Notes under the pieces: generated by a model
Databases searched by the model: none
What the model was told of the DNA's origin: nothing
Seen by the model: only the letters and a program-made list of their open reading frames with translations
Shown here: piece after piece, positions 21,782 through 33,011 of the stretch
Position numbering within the stretch: the first letter of the stretch is position 1
How the letters are laid out: each line of letters begins with the position of its first letter
From: Ehretia macrophylla
Taxonomy: Eukaryota; Streptophyta; Magnoliopsida; Boraginales; Ehretiaceae
Reading direction: 5' to 3'
Assembly: GCA_037974665.1 (NCBI GenBank)
Contig: CM075764.1
Span: 80,933,825 to 80,997,824 of the forward strand
Length of the DNA: 64,000 nucleotides
Program-made: the position numbers and the translations under genes

Positions 21782-22682
21782 ACCATTTGACTTATTTAAG
21801 CTATCTAACTAAGTTAGAATGATACAATAAAATTCATAAACATCACATTTAGGCTAGGAAGCAAGCTAACACATAATCAAAGGCATAATATCATCAAAAT
21901 ACTCCTAGAAATTAACTAAAACAATTTTTTTCTCTACACAAGTGATAAAGCAAGAAATATGTTCTCTAGCACCTAAATAGCAAGTATTAGGCATAGATTT
22001 AGCAATATCTAACATAAATAATAACTTTTGAAAAATGGGTTAGAAAATGCCCTCACATTTTTTGGCAAAATAAACCGCTAGAAAGATGCTAGACGTCGCC
22101 ACGAACTCAAAAATGTTGGAATTGCGCCTTGGTTCCACTCTAAACTCATGATTAATCTCAAATGTACAAGGGTTTACTATTCATGTAAGAAGATGGCTCT
22201 TGGCTGGTGGAGAATAAGAAAAAAAAAACGTTTTTGGCTTTGTTTTGATGAAAATAACTTAAATAGAAGGTCAAAAGGTCAAAGGTTCGGTCAAACTCGC
22301 GTAGGCAAAACAGTTCTGCGACACCTTACGAAAACGGCTATAACTCCTTCTAGAAAACTCCAATTCATGAACAGTTTGAAGCGTTAGAAACTAGACTCAT
22401 AGAGATTTCCAACCACATATAATTTTCCATCTACCTCTTCCCTAATTGGTTCAGATTTAATCCCAAAGTTGACCTAAAATTTGACTAACTTAACTTTGCA
22501 TTTTTTGTTTCTAATCCCAAGTTTGCCCTTCATTAAACATTTCAAAAATTTTCACCTTGTCCTAGTTGGTCAATGTAGATGAAAAGTCAACTAGTTTGGT
22601 CAAAGAAAGTGAAAAGTCAACAAGATGCAATTTAAATGAACTTTAAATGTTATTAAATATATGTCGGGTTCGGGGTACCACA
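21782..22682 (-). mobile_element. Minus-strand Gypsy-type LTR remnant flanking the CACTA element
   Basis: Read on the minus strand the block starts TGTGGTACCCCGAACCCGAC at 22682. It carries the 'gaaactagactcatagag' type word (22388-22405 on plus) that is common in plant Gypsy LTRs. The CACTA 3' end abuts it, so the transposon probably jumped into this LTR. The rest would lie left of the window. No coding region is present. Confidence 0.5.
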
Positions 22683-22929
22683 CTATATGATTTATGAGGT
22701 GATTTACTTATTATTTTAATTTCAATTAGATCTTTGATTTCCAGCGTTATCTTACAAAGGTATGAGATTACTTTAAAAGAGCATGGTGTTATACATCTAC
22801 TTCAAATAGTATTAATGTATTTCAAACTAATGAGACATGTTTGTGAAGTCAAAACGATGACAAATATGTGTTAGTTTTGACTCATTACAAACCTATCAAT
22901 AATAAGTTGATAAGTATTCAATAAATTTT

Positions 22930-22968
22930 AATATATATATATATATATATATCTATATATCTATATAT
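22930..22968. repeat. (AT)n microsatellite
   Basis: An AT dinucleotide run passes into 'ctatatat' repeats. Confidence 0.95.
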
Positions 22969-23369
22969 GTACATGTTATTCATGGTGAAATAATATTTTC
23001 TTATGTAATAGAGAACATTACTACATCTTTTGTTGAGAAGTATATGTATGACAAGATTGACAATCAGATCCTTAAAACTTGTAATGGTTAGAAAATGGAT
23101 TTTTGTGACAAGATGACGTAAACTTTGTAGAGACAGTAACTTGAGAAAAAAAGATAAATTTATATATCTTTTAAAAGGCCTGATCTATGTAAAATAGTAT
23201 TTACTGTCATATTTTTTAGAAAGTAGGTGTGTATATTTATTTTTTTATTTTTTGTTTTTGTTTTTTTATTTTTTATAATGATATAGTATATAGAGTAGCT
23301 ATATGTTATAGCCTCTCGATAATGTGATTAAAAAATTGAATGAATTGATTTTATGTTTCATATTATTAG

Positions 23370-23610
23370 AGTTTACATTACACCTATGCGACACTCGTGT
23401 ATTGCACGATATAACACTAGTAAGATATAAAATGGCGTCTATTGTTGCTTTCTTTATGTATATCCTTTTTTTGGATCATTGCACGGGTATAACACTAGTA
23501 AGATATAAAGTGACGCTACTGTTACTTTCTTTATGTAATCTATTTTTTTGGGTCAAAAGTCATACATTTTCAATAATGAATATTTGGATTTTGGTGTAAG
23601 CCCAAGCCCA
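23370..23610 (+). repeat. Dispersed duplicated block, copy 1 (with internal doubling)
   Basis: The words 'attgcacg-tataacactagtaagatataaa' and 'tgctttctttatgtata' occur twice here (about 23401 and 23479). The block ends 'gaatatttggattttggtgtaagcccaagccc', which recurs at 24880-24910. Confidence 0.7.
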
Positions 23611-24779
23611 AGCCCATCTGGAGAAAACCAAGTCTAAAATTATATTTTCAAAGAAATACAAGTAAATATCAATTTACAAGACATTCTAACTCATTACACA
23701 TATTTTGAAAAATCAATTTAGAAACAATTGTGAAGGCATTTTCATAAAAGGGTTTAAAGAAAACATTTTGAGCTTTACCGAGCTTCGCAAGATCAATGCA
23801 CATCTAATAGCTGGTACCTATTATGACTTCTTTTCTCCTTCCTCGTGGCTTCATCTTCCTGCAATCTTCATTTGGGAGATATTCAAGCTTGTTTCTCTGA
23901 ATCTTTAGAAATCCTTCTTTAATACATATGAATGACTTCCAGTTTGATTGTACAAGCATCTTTGACTATCCTCTTTTTACAAACATCTCATAAAACATAG
24001 GATTAGTCAATAACCAAACATACATATAAGATTGAGTTATCATCAAAATTCTAAATTAAGCCCTTTTAGGCTAACAAATTTCATCTTCCTAGGCTTGTAG
24101 ATCCTCCAACAACAAGTTGGTAGTTTGCTTTTGTTTCTTATTAAGATCTACGCTAACAAGTCAAGGTAACAAATTCATCCAAAGCTGAAATTTTGATCTT
24201 CACATGATTACAATTATTATATATTATTTGTTTATGCAATTACTCTTGTGGAAAAATTGTGGTTTGATCTTTACCTAGCATGCTATTATGTTTCTACTGC
24301 ATTAATAAAGTTTTTGAACTTAAATTACCTAGGTAACATACACCTTCAACAAATCCATTGTTGAGCTCCTCCACTTCAGATCATCATTTCTATTTTTTGG
24401 TTAACATGGAAATTCAATTGGTGAAATCTAATAACTAGTTGAATCTAGCAAGGCCTACCATTAACTGGTAAACCCCATTTCCATTTGATTGTTGAGATCA
24501 CAAGCCAACAATCCAAGGTACAATTTCTTGTTCATGGCTGGTTTTTGTTCTTAGGTAACCACCTAATAAGTTAAGACTAACTATTTGTATGGTTCTTTTT
24601 CGGGTTCTTGTTTTTTGCTATGATTTTACCACCTTAATCGAAATCCAAAATTCTTAAATTAGCCTAGGATGGCATTCGAATTTGTCTACTTTCATGTATT
24701 AGGCACATTAGTGCATTATAGGGTTTATAACTTTAGGATTTTAATGTAGTCTAACTTAAAGTGAGTTTCTCGGCCCAAA

Positions 24780-24900
24780 AAATAAAAAATGAAATACCAT
24801 ATAAGATATATAATGGCGTAAAGATAGCATATCCTTTTTTTTGGATCAAAACTCATACACAACTTAAGTTTCAATACTGAATATTTGAATTTTGGTGTAA
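24780..24900 (+). repeat. Dispersed duplicated block, copy 2
   Basis: The sequence 'ataagatatataatggcg', then 'tttttggatcaaaactcatac' and 'gaatatttgaattttggtg', matches 23370-23600 in order. It leads directly into the hexamer array. Confidence 0.7.
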
Positions 24901-24996
24901 GCCCATGCCCAAGCCCAAGCCCAAGCCCAAGCCCATGCCCATGCCCAAACCCAAGCCCAAGCCCAAGCCCAAGCCCAAACCCAAGCCCAAGCCCCG
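24901..24996 (+). repeat. GCCCAA hexamer array (TGGGCY on the minus strand)
   Basis: Fifteen consecutive 6-bp units are seen (11 gcccaa or acccaa, others gcccat), then a diverged sixteenth. Read on the other strand most units contain TGGGCT or TGGGCA. TGGGCY is the site II element bound by TCP transcription factors in plant promoters. The array lies about 210 bp upstream of the TATA-like box of the host gene. Whether it acts as a promoter element is an inference. Confidence 0.85.
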
Positions 24997-25208
24997 TTTA
25001 ATGAGACGATGATGCCACTCATGCCATCTCTACAGAAAGAAATATAAGTGGGCTTTCACTTTGATAAAATAAATAATAAACGCTATACACCCCCATTCGT
25101 AACGCAGATAGAGGCCTTAAAAGGAAAGTTAGTACCCAAAATAAACAAAAGTTTATCTATCAGCAGCAATACAACATCCTTCTTTTAGCTCTCCTCCTAA
25201 TATTCTTA

Positions 25209-25250
25209 TTATATACTAGCACACTCTCTCTCTCCCTCCCTCCCCTTTCC
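25209..25250 (+). promoter_or_regulatory. Core promoter: TATA-like box and pyrimidine patch
   Basis: The sequence ttatata (25209-25215) is followed by a CT/CCT-rich tract (25221-25250), as in many plant promoters (TATA plus Y patch). Transcription would start in or after the tract. A second CT tract lies at 25265-25282. Confidence 0.5.
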
Positions 25251-25377
25251 CACTAGGGTTTTTCTTTCTCTCTCTCTCTCTAGACATATAAATAATAAAT
25301 AGATTGGTTTGTGTGGTTCATCAAAATTAAAAGCCACAAAATGATCTGCCAAAGTTTAGTTCCTAACTGCCCTTGAG
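25250..25377 (+). other. First 5' untranslated exon with short upstream ORF
   Basis: The exon ends ccttgag at 25377 before gtaatt. It holds an 11-codon upstream ORF (25341-25376, MICQSLVPNCP-stop) that ends one base before the splice site. The start of the exon is approximate. Confidence 0.5.
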
Positions 25378-26371
25378 GTAATTCTTTTACTTCCTCTCTC
25401 TGTACATGTACTTCAGTTTTTGTAGTAGATTTTTATTTTTACCTTTGGGGAAATTATACTTTGAGGATCTTTGTGATTTGAGCTACATTTGAACTTGATG
25501 GTTTATTATTACTTTTATTTTTATTTTTTTTAATGATATATGCGATTTTACTTTATTTTGATGAGAAAGATAAAAAAGATAAAGTCGATTTTGATAATTA
25601 TTTATTTTCTATCACGGTAATTTGACTGTTTCACGTTTCTTTCAATATTGTTATGAATATAAAAAAGAAAACATTATAAGCAACTTATGAATGAGACGGT
25701 GAGAGTTCAAAGCCTATGTTGGCGATTTTGGGATCACATTTCATTATGGTAGGTTTATAATGTAATTTGCTGCATAGAGCAAACAACCACATTTTATAAA
25801 GCTTATAACTGGTGCTTATCGCCTGTAAAAACGAAGCTATGGTCATATGCTCGTGCCCCAAGGGGAGAGCTATGAATGATTTTTTCTATTGTATTTGTAG
25901 TCTGAACTTCTTTGTTGATTCTTGCATGATATATGAACTTTATAGTGAAAGATTTAGGTCGTTATTTTACATATACGCATTTATATTTGTGTTTCCACAT
26001 GCATAAATGGGCAACACTTTACCGTTGCACCTTGCGCCGAGGTTTCCTTTTGTATTCCACATGGATGTTTTAATTAAACTAGTTCGGGTGAAATATATGT
26101 ATTCATAGCTTTTAAACTTTGTTGTCACTGTTGTGGTTTTCATTCTGTTTAGGAGATGGAAATTAAGAAAAGAAAAGAAAAGAAGCCGGGATGCAAGTTC
26201 CTTATTCTATCTTAATGTTCTAGTGATTGTTATGGAAAGTTGGAAATCATTTGGAAGTAGAAAAACATAGTTTCTATTTACATGCTATTTCCTTTTATTC
26301 TGCCTCTTACTTTTCATTCATGGTTCGTACTTTATACTTTTGTTATGGCCTAATTGTTGAACTTGTTGTAG

Positions 26372-26461
26372 GTTGTACTCTGTCGATATGACTTTCTTTT
26401 GGATTACTCATTGAGGAACTCAGGTTACTGGTCTCCATGTTGCCAGGGGGTTAGTGGAGTT
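26372..26461 (+). other. Second-exon 5' leader with two short upstream ORFs
   Basis: The exon starts after ttgttgtag at 26372. Two short ORFs precede the main start: 26388-26414 (MTFFWITH-stop) and 26437-26454 (MLPGG-stop). The main ATG follows at 26462. An alternative acceptor at about 26152 (tctgtttag) exists but was not used in my model. Confidence 0.5.
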
Positions 26462-29400
26462 ATGGATTGCGTGAACACCGTTACTCATCTAAAGAGTAAG
26501 ATATCTATGGTCAGCTCAACATATTGTTTTCTTAGTGAAGCCATATTTTGCTAGTCCTCTAATGCATCTTATTTCTGTGACAAGGAAAAATGTGGATTCC
26601 TGTTGGCCGTGCACATGCTTGCTTTTTAATGTCTTTGTTTCGTTTTTCGAGGGTGAAATTCCTTGAGTTTGTTGAATTTGCTTCCTCACATTCATAACAT
26701 AATAAAGATATTCTATTTTGAATCCTGGGGAAAGAAAGGAACAAGTTGAGAGCCTGAAGAGTCAGTTGTAATTCTGTAACTTTTCTTTTGAAATTTTTTT
26801 ATCTGTTATCTCAGGCGGATGTATATGAATATACATCATTTAGAAATTTAAGATAATTTTATTGTGAATAAAAATGATTTTGTAAACATATTATATGGAT
26901 TTGAAAATGAGAATTTTATTTGGGGACCAAATTTTTTTTTTTTTGAGAAATGAAATGAAGATTTTATAGGGGGACCAAATGTAGACGTTTCAACTATGCT
27001 AGCTCAGACTAGATGCAGCCAGAAGAATTTAGAAGATATTTCTCCTGTGAAGAGATTTCGAATAATGTTTGGTGCTACGGTGGGAGTAGTTCACCTGATT
27101 TCTTAAGAAAAATGAGAAAATATCCCTTTTTGAGTGTGAGGCCTTTGATTTTTGAATGTCGTTTTCTCTGCTTCAGATATATTTCTACTTTCCATCACAG
27201 CAAATTGTTTCCTATTTTTCTTCTACAAGCTGCACATAATTTCTTTTGGATATCATATGCCTTCGTCCCCTTTGTCTGGACTTGTGCTGCACTGTATTTA
27301 TAAATCAATTACAATCATGTGATATTATTAATTGAAACATGAATAATGTACAACACTGAAGGTAGATTTGTGTTTGGTTGCAGGTTCCTTGTGCCATCAT
27401 TTCCTCGTATTTGCTGTCTGGTTGTCTGGCTTTCAGAGTGTAGCGGCTCTGCATGCATCCCCCAAGCCTTTGCATATCTTCCCTAAATCTGACCTTGCTA
27501 GTCCACCCAGTATTGGAACTTTTGAACCCATAGAAATCTCTCCTGCTGTCATCCCTCACTATCCTATACCTGGGGAGACTTTGCCTCCTATGTATCCTTC
27601 CATTCCATACACATACAACCCAGTCTTGACTGGAAGATGCCCTGTAAATTTTTCTGCCATTTCTAGTATCACAGAAAAAACAGCATCAGATTGTTCTCAA
27701 ATTTTAGCACCATTAGTAGGAAATGTTATATGCTGCCCGCAATTTAGTAGTTTACTCCACATATTTCAGGGATACTACAGCACCAGATCTGATGATTTAG
27801 TTTTACAGAATGCTGTTGCCGATGATTGTTTTGAAGATATCATCAGAATATTAGCCAGCAGAGGGGCAAATAGCTCAATACCTACTATCTGCTCCACAAA
27901 GTCGTCAAATCTAACTGGCGGTACCTGTCCTGTGAAAGATGTCTCCAGTTTTGAGAAAAGAGTGAATACCAGCAAACTGTTACAGGCTTGTACTACAGTT
28001 GATCCTCTTAAAGAGTGCTGCAGACCAATTTGCCAGCCTGCAATCATGGAGGCTGCACTTCAGATTTCAGGGGGGCAATCAATTGTCAATGACAATAAGA
28101 ACATTGGCAGCCCTACTAGTATTGATACTCTTAATGATTGCAAAGGGGTGGTTTACTCATGGATTTCCAGGAAACTCCCATCTGATGCTGCCAATACTGC
28201 ATTCCGGATATTATCTGCCTGCAAAGTTAACAAGGGTATGCTTCACCTCTCCCTCTTTCCTCTTTCTTTCAAGTTTTGAGTTTATGATGGACCTGACATT
28301 GTAATAGGTTATCTCATGAACCTTAATATGGTTTTGCATTTTCCTCCTGGTGATGTTGCTCCAAAGTTCTGTGCAAACTTCTCATATGCTTCTTTTTTTT
28401 TTTTTTTTTTTGAGAAATGAATAAATTAAGAAACATATGAAGGAAGCTAAATTAATGTATAGAATATCTGATCAATAATTTAATCATTTATGAAATTACA
28501 TCCTACTTTCACATTTTAAACTGTGTCTTATATTGAATGCTGTGTTTTACTGGACTTTGTTTCTCTAAACTATTGGGCTTATTTTCTGTAAATTTATAAG
28601 ACTTGGAGCTTATTCAACTTTCTGTTTCACCTCTGTTATGTATGAATATTGTAAGTTGGTTTTATCTGTCTTCTTGGTGAAAGCACATACTCAGGAGTGT
28701 AGTATGGAGAAACAGACAAATGCATGTACAGTTTATGAAGTTTTTCTGGATCATCCTTATGTGAAGTTCAGATGCATGAAACATGTAGTTATGTTCCATT
28801 TACTCACGTACACACTTTTATGAAGACAAATAATTGGGTCCAACAACCGGAGCCTGTTTGTTGAAATTACCAGCTTTTTCTTGATGCATTTGAGTCATCA
28901 TTATCATTTAATTTCGAGCTCCACATTGCCGAGAATGAGCACTTCTTTTATTTGGGTGGGTACTTCAAGAAGTTGAAGAACTTTGCCAACCAGAGAGTAG
29001 TAACAGTTTCCTTTGCAAATTTTTAACACTCTTTAATTTTAATGTATATGCTAGTATGAGGTGCCAGCACATGCCCATAACCTTGTAACCTTGGCTCTAT
29101 GCGGTAGTCCTTCCTGAAGAATTTCATCTGATAAACATATAATTGATTAAGATTGAAAGCTCAAAGTCATAGTTTCCTTTTGAAGGAAAATGACCAAGAT
29201 ATATGATTTTGCTCTAAAGGATGTTGCATAGTGATGACATGTTGACATGGAGTTGTGTCTTGGGTGCAGTTTGTCCTTTGAATTTTGAGCAGCCGTCCAA
29301 AGTGATCAAAGCCTGCCGAAATGTAGCTGCTCCCAATCCTTCTTGTTGTAGCTCATTAAATACTTACATGGCTGGAATTCAGAAGCAGATGCTAATCACA

Positions 29401-31831
29401 AATCGTCAAGCAATAATATGTGCAACAGTATTTGGGTCCATGCTGCAAAAGGCTGGGGTCATGACAAATGTTTATGAGCTTTGTGACGTAGACTTGAAAG
29501 ATTTTAGTATCCAAGGTGAGGTCTATAATTTCAATTTCTATATAATACCCGAGTTTTTCGCTCTTATCTAACATTCTACTTCTCTTTTCTCTATGCATAT
29601 GTTTTGGTAATGAAGCAGCGTATGGACAACAAGGTAGTTATTCGTCATCTACTTGCTAAGATCTTTTCTATTAACACTTCTTTGATGAGGTTGAATATAT
29701 GTCTTGTTATCTAGTATTTGTTCATTATCAAAACGTTCTACAGGTGGTTGGCTCTCATTTTGCTTGGTTGCAGATAATCAATATTTCCTTCCCTATTCTC
29801 TAATTCTGTAGGTCCTCTAGGATTTCTTTTTCCTTCCTCCACTTCTCGGATCTTCTGTATCCCTTATAGTTTCTGTAGTTGTGTTCGCTTTATAAATTTT
29901 TGGAGACTAGGAGTTAAATACTTCCGCAAACTGCTAAATTCGAGTGGCTGTAGCTGAAGCAGCTACTTTCGAAGTAATAGAAAGAAAAACAACGCTACAG
30001 CTGACTAATTTTTTGTCTTAAGATAATAGTTTCTGTTCCAAGCAGCATTTGATGATTAGACATGATTCAAAATTTTAAATTCTACCTTTATTTGAAATTG
30101 AATGCCTTGCATCATTCTATATTCCTCTTATTAGCTCTTGCTTGATCTCCATGGTGGTCAAACTAAAACGTTCAATATAATACATGAGTATTAGATATTG
30201 TTAGCTAAAGTTACAGAAGGCATCTCTCTCTTCCCCGGTCCCTCCCTCTCTGTTTCTCCATCTCTCTCTCTCTCTCTTTCTCTCCCTCTCTTTCTCACTT
30301 TTTTTTTTTTTCCTTTTTAAGGATCAAGAGTGGTTCCCCACCTATCTCTAGGTGAGTCGAACTTGAGACCATTTACGTCTCAAATGCGGGCTGGTTCCAA
30401 TAAGCTTAACCCTCTTGCCTACTCTCTTTCTGACTCTTTTGCTCTTCTCTTCTTGCGCTCCTTCGCCCTCTTCTTATCTCCCTTTCCCCCCTCTCTCCCT
30501 CTCTCCCTGTTACGTCTTCCTTTCTCTGTCTCTGTCTTTCTTTTTCTCTCTCTTGCACCCATTCCTCCTCTCCGTCTCTCCCCTGTTCGACCCTTTCCAT
30601 CTTGCACTCTGTCCCGCCCCCTCCCTCCCAGTTCTTTAGTTTCTTCATTATGTTGAAGCATTTTAACAAATTAACAAAACTTCCTTGACCTGGACTGCAT
30701 GAAAGAAGGGATTTGATAAAGTATTGCACTAGGAATATTTAAGAACATGCAGCGTTACTGAATTTCCTGTAGGAAATTTAGTCCCGTTATAAATGAGTTA
30801 TCTGTATGTGCATGCATGTCCAAGCTCTGAACATCTGAGACTTGCCAAAATTTGAGAATTTTGTCTACCTGCAACCTGAGCTTGTTTCGATGAATTTCGT
30901 CATGCCTGTGTTCATTAGCAGACATCTTTAAGCTTTCTTTTAAAGTGAGTTCTTCCAGAAAATTTCACTAATTAGTTTAACTAGAGTCCGGATTACTCTG
31001 GCTGTACCTACTTGTTTTCCTTCTGATATTGAAGTTAAAGGAAACCAAAATAATAATTTTACTGAAGGTTGAGTACTGGGGATTTGAAGGTTGTAAGTTA
31101 TAACTTGGTTCCGTAGTAAACTTTAACGAACTATGTCAAATTTTATAGTGGAACCTAATTTAAGGTTCTTTACAATATGTGCAATTCTTTATTGTTGTGC
31201 TTGAAAGTGGAGATAGAAAGATATTGGCTGCTTAAACATTGTTTTAAAATGAATGAATGTAGGATGTTTACTTGGGAGCTTGCCCGCTAATGTGGTATAT
31301 GACAATTCAACGGGGTTCAGCTTTACTTGTGATTTAAGCGACAACATTGCAGCTCCATGGCCTTCGTCATCCTCTGTCACGTCTTTATCTCTTTGTGCTC
31401 CAGGTAATTAATTTGTAAACAGTACTTGTCAAATTATTTCTTTTCTTTTATTGTATTAGGTTCAGAAAACGAAACAAACACGCAGTACACATTATCTTCC
31501 TAATGAAGTACTTCAATTTGCAGAGATGTCATTGCCAGCACTACCAACATCAGAGACATTGGGAAATACTGGTGTGTGCCTCTGCTTGGTGAAATTGCTA
31601 GCTTTTGTTGATGTTAGTGCTTTAGGCTTTAGCTAGAAATGGCTTGAGATCAATTCATTGCAATAGCACCAAAGTAGCATTATAATTGTGATACTAATTA
31701 AAGTCCTGTACATATATTCTCCTGTATTAAGCAGCTGATATGTGTGGTGTGGATATGCAGGGTATTCTAGGGCTGGGCTGGATTTTCTCATTCTCATTCT
31801 TTTGATTTTAACTTCTAGTACGTTGTACTGA
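26462..31831 (+). CDS. GPI-anchored SPARK-type protein, At1g61900 family
   Basis: The coding exons, found from gt/ag borders and phase, are 26462-26495, 27384-28235, 29270-29515, 29619-29633, 31263-31403, 31524-31571 and 31761-31831. All introns are phase 1, giving 468 residues (the Arabidopsis relative is somewhat shorter, from memory). The ATG at 26462 is chosen because it supplies MDCVNTVTHLK before the hydrophobic signal peptide (HHFLVFAVWLSGFQSVA), and the third exon has no suitable Met of its own. The mature part is Cys-rich (GRCPVNFSAISS, VICCPQ, ECCRPICQP, then CPLNFEQPSKVIKACRN and PSCCSS) and has about five N-glycosylation sites. A hydrophobic tail (GLDFLILILLILTSS) after LGNTGYSRA fits a GPI-anchor signal, so the protein should sit on the outer face of the plasma membrane. 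Its biochemical role is unknown. Related SPARK domains occur in receptor kinases. No break is seen; this is the only intact host gene here. Confidence 0.9.
26926..26970 (-). mobile_element. Very short retroposed 3' end in intron 2, with target duplication
   Basis: A T run (poly(A) on minus) followed by gagaaatgaaatgaag and attttatag is flanked on both sides by gggaccaaat. This looks like a strongly 5'-truncated non-LTR insertion. A similar tail (T run plus gagaaatgaataaatt) lies at 28390-28430. Confidence 0.6.
28390..28432 (-). mobile_element. Short retroposed 3' end in intron 3
   Basis: A run of about 20 T is followed by gagaaatgaataaattaag, the same tail sequence as at 26926-26970. The flanks share catatg only, so the target duplication is uncertain. 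Confidence 0.45.
30219..30640. repeat. Polypyrimidine low-complexity tract in intron 5
   Basis: CT-rich, imperfect (CT)n/(CCCT)n sequence covers 30219-30310 and 30419-30640, separated by about 100 bp of ordinary sequence. Open frames on both strands here come from composition, not coding. Confidence 0.85.
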
Positions 31832-32200
31832 CGTGATGTGACAGAGACCGAGCAGAGACTGAGCTAGTCCGAGTGAGAACCTTTATATTGAATACCTGAC
31901 CAGGTTTACATGTATATGTTGATACCCCTTTCCATGTATAGCAGCTGGTTTTTTTTTTTTTTTTTTTATTGTTCTTTCTCCATTTGTCTGCCTCGTATTA
32001 TTATCTGAAGAATTGTGTAATTCTTTTTGTTCGAGCTTTATTTGATCTAGTTAGGAGAGCTTTCGTAAAATTCCGAAGCACTCTTCTCAGTTACTACCCC
32101 AGGTCCGTAGGTCCGTATAAGGTAGTCAATCTACCGGTAGTAGAGGCTGCAGATTTGATTCCACTCTGAAGTTGCAAATGTAGCATGTTTTAATGACTAC
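31832..32200 (+). other. 3' untranslated region of the GPI-anchored protein gene
   Basis: The sequence follows the stop at 31831 and contains a run of 19 T (31950-31968). No standard AATAAA was seen, so the end is approximate. Confidence 0.4.
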
Positions 32201-32299
32201 AAACTTGTGGAATTTTGAAAGGGTTGTAAGAAACTACGAATTATCGTAAATGATAGTGGGTTTTTGTCTCAAAGATGGCTGTTTTCGTTCATCGCTTTT

Positions 32300-32760
32300 T
32301 TGTATCAACAAAAAACAGTAAAGTTGCGTTTTGCACAAGGGAAATAAAAGGAAAGTAAGGTAAGGAATTAGCAATAAAGGAAGGGAAAGGAAAGGGGTTT
32401 TCTAATTTGGATTGGAAAAAAAAATGAAAAAGGAAAAGAGATGAGTTTATGATTAATTCTTTTGAATTGTAGGAGGGGAAAAGGAAGGTGATTCTAAATG
32501 AAAGTTATTTAAATACTCATTTATATTCATTACTATGTTAAGGCTATAATTGGAATAATGTGAAAGTATTACGGAGAATTAAAATTATTTACTTATTATT
32601 TCAAAAAATCTTAAATTGGAAGAGTTGTAAAATTCTCCTAAAGGAATTTTCGATTCTTCTATAACCATTTCCTTCTTTCAAAAGTTGATCCAAATAAGGG
32701 ACAGATCCCCCAAACTTTACCTTTCGTTTCCTTCAAAAAATGCAATGTTTCGAAGGCAAT
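32300..32760. repeat. A/G-rich block, possible small MITE
   Basis: A purine-rich left side (aaggaaagtaaggtaagg) and a pyrimidine-rich right side flank AT-rich sequence. The words 'aatttggattggaa' (32404) and 'ttgatccaaataag' (32684) are loosely inverted. No clear target duplication was found. Confidence 0.25.
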
Positions 32761-33011
32761 GCGGGATGCATACTTGTTTGCTTAGGCTCGAGGCCTCTTG
32801 AGTGTCACATTTGAGATTGATTGCAAAGAGTTTATCCAAGTTCTAGTTCAACTGAATCGTGAAGCTAAGCAGAGCTCCAAGTGCCTCACCACAATGGGTG
32901 AATGATAGTTTTGGATGTGTGTAGTTGGTGAATGATAGTTTTGGATGAAATGTCATCTTTTCAAGGGAGGTCAATGGAGTTTGAGGAGTATTTTAATTTT
33001 TTTGAATATCT
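32761..33011. other. Spacer with a short direct repeat
   Basis: The word ggtgaatgatagttttggat occurs twice, about 30 bp apart (near 32899 and 32928). No gene was recognised. Confidence 0.5.

Larger units (their letters stand above)
22683..25200. other. Intergenic and upstream region of the host gene
   Basis: No protein-coding gene is supported. The region is AT-rich and holds an (AT)n microsatellite (22930-22968), two related blocks about 1.4 kb apart (23370-23610 and 24780-24900) and the GCCCAA hexamer array at 24901-24996. Confidence 0.6.

Noticed and set aside
24901-24996. Telomere-like repeat
   Set aside because: The unit is GCCCAA (6 bp), not the plant telomere CCCTAAA (7 bp).
26152-26215. 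Alternative first coding exon starting ATGGAAATTAAG
   Set aside because: Its frame stops within 20 codons and offers no donor in phase 1; the ATG at 26462 joins the signal peptide in phase.
30321-30420. Possible SINE with a B-box-like 'gagtcgaacttgag'
   Set aside because: No A box at the right spacing, no tail and no target duplication were found.
30330-30729. Overlapping open frames of 70-110 codons on both strands
   Set aside because: They lie in a CT-rich low-complexity tract within an intron; Ser/Leu/Phe or Arg/Glu/Lys bias and openness on both strands come from composition.
32820-32910. Possible gene fragment (DCKEFIQVLVQLNREA)
   Set aside because: It is a single short open stretch with no splice context and no recognised family.
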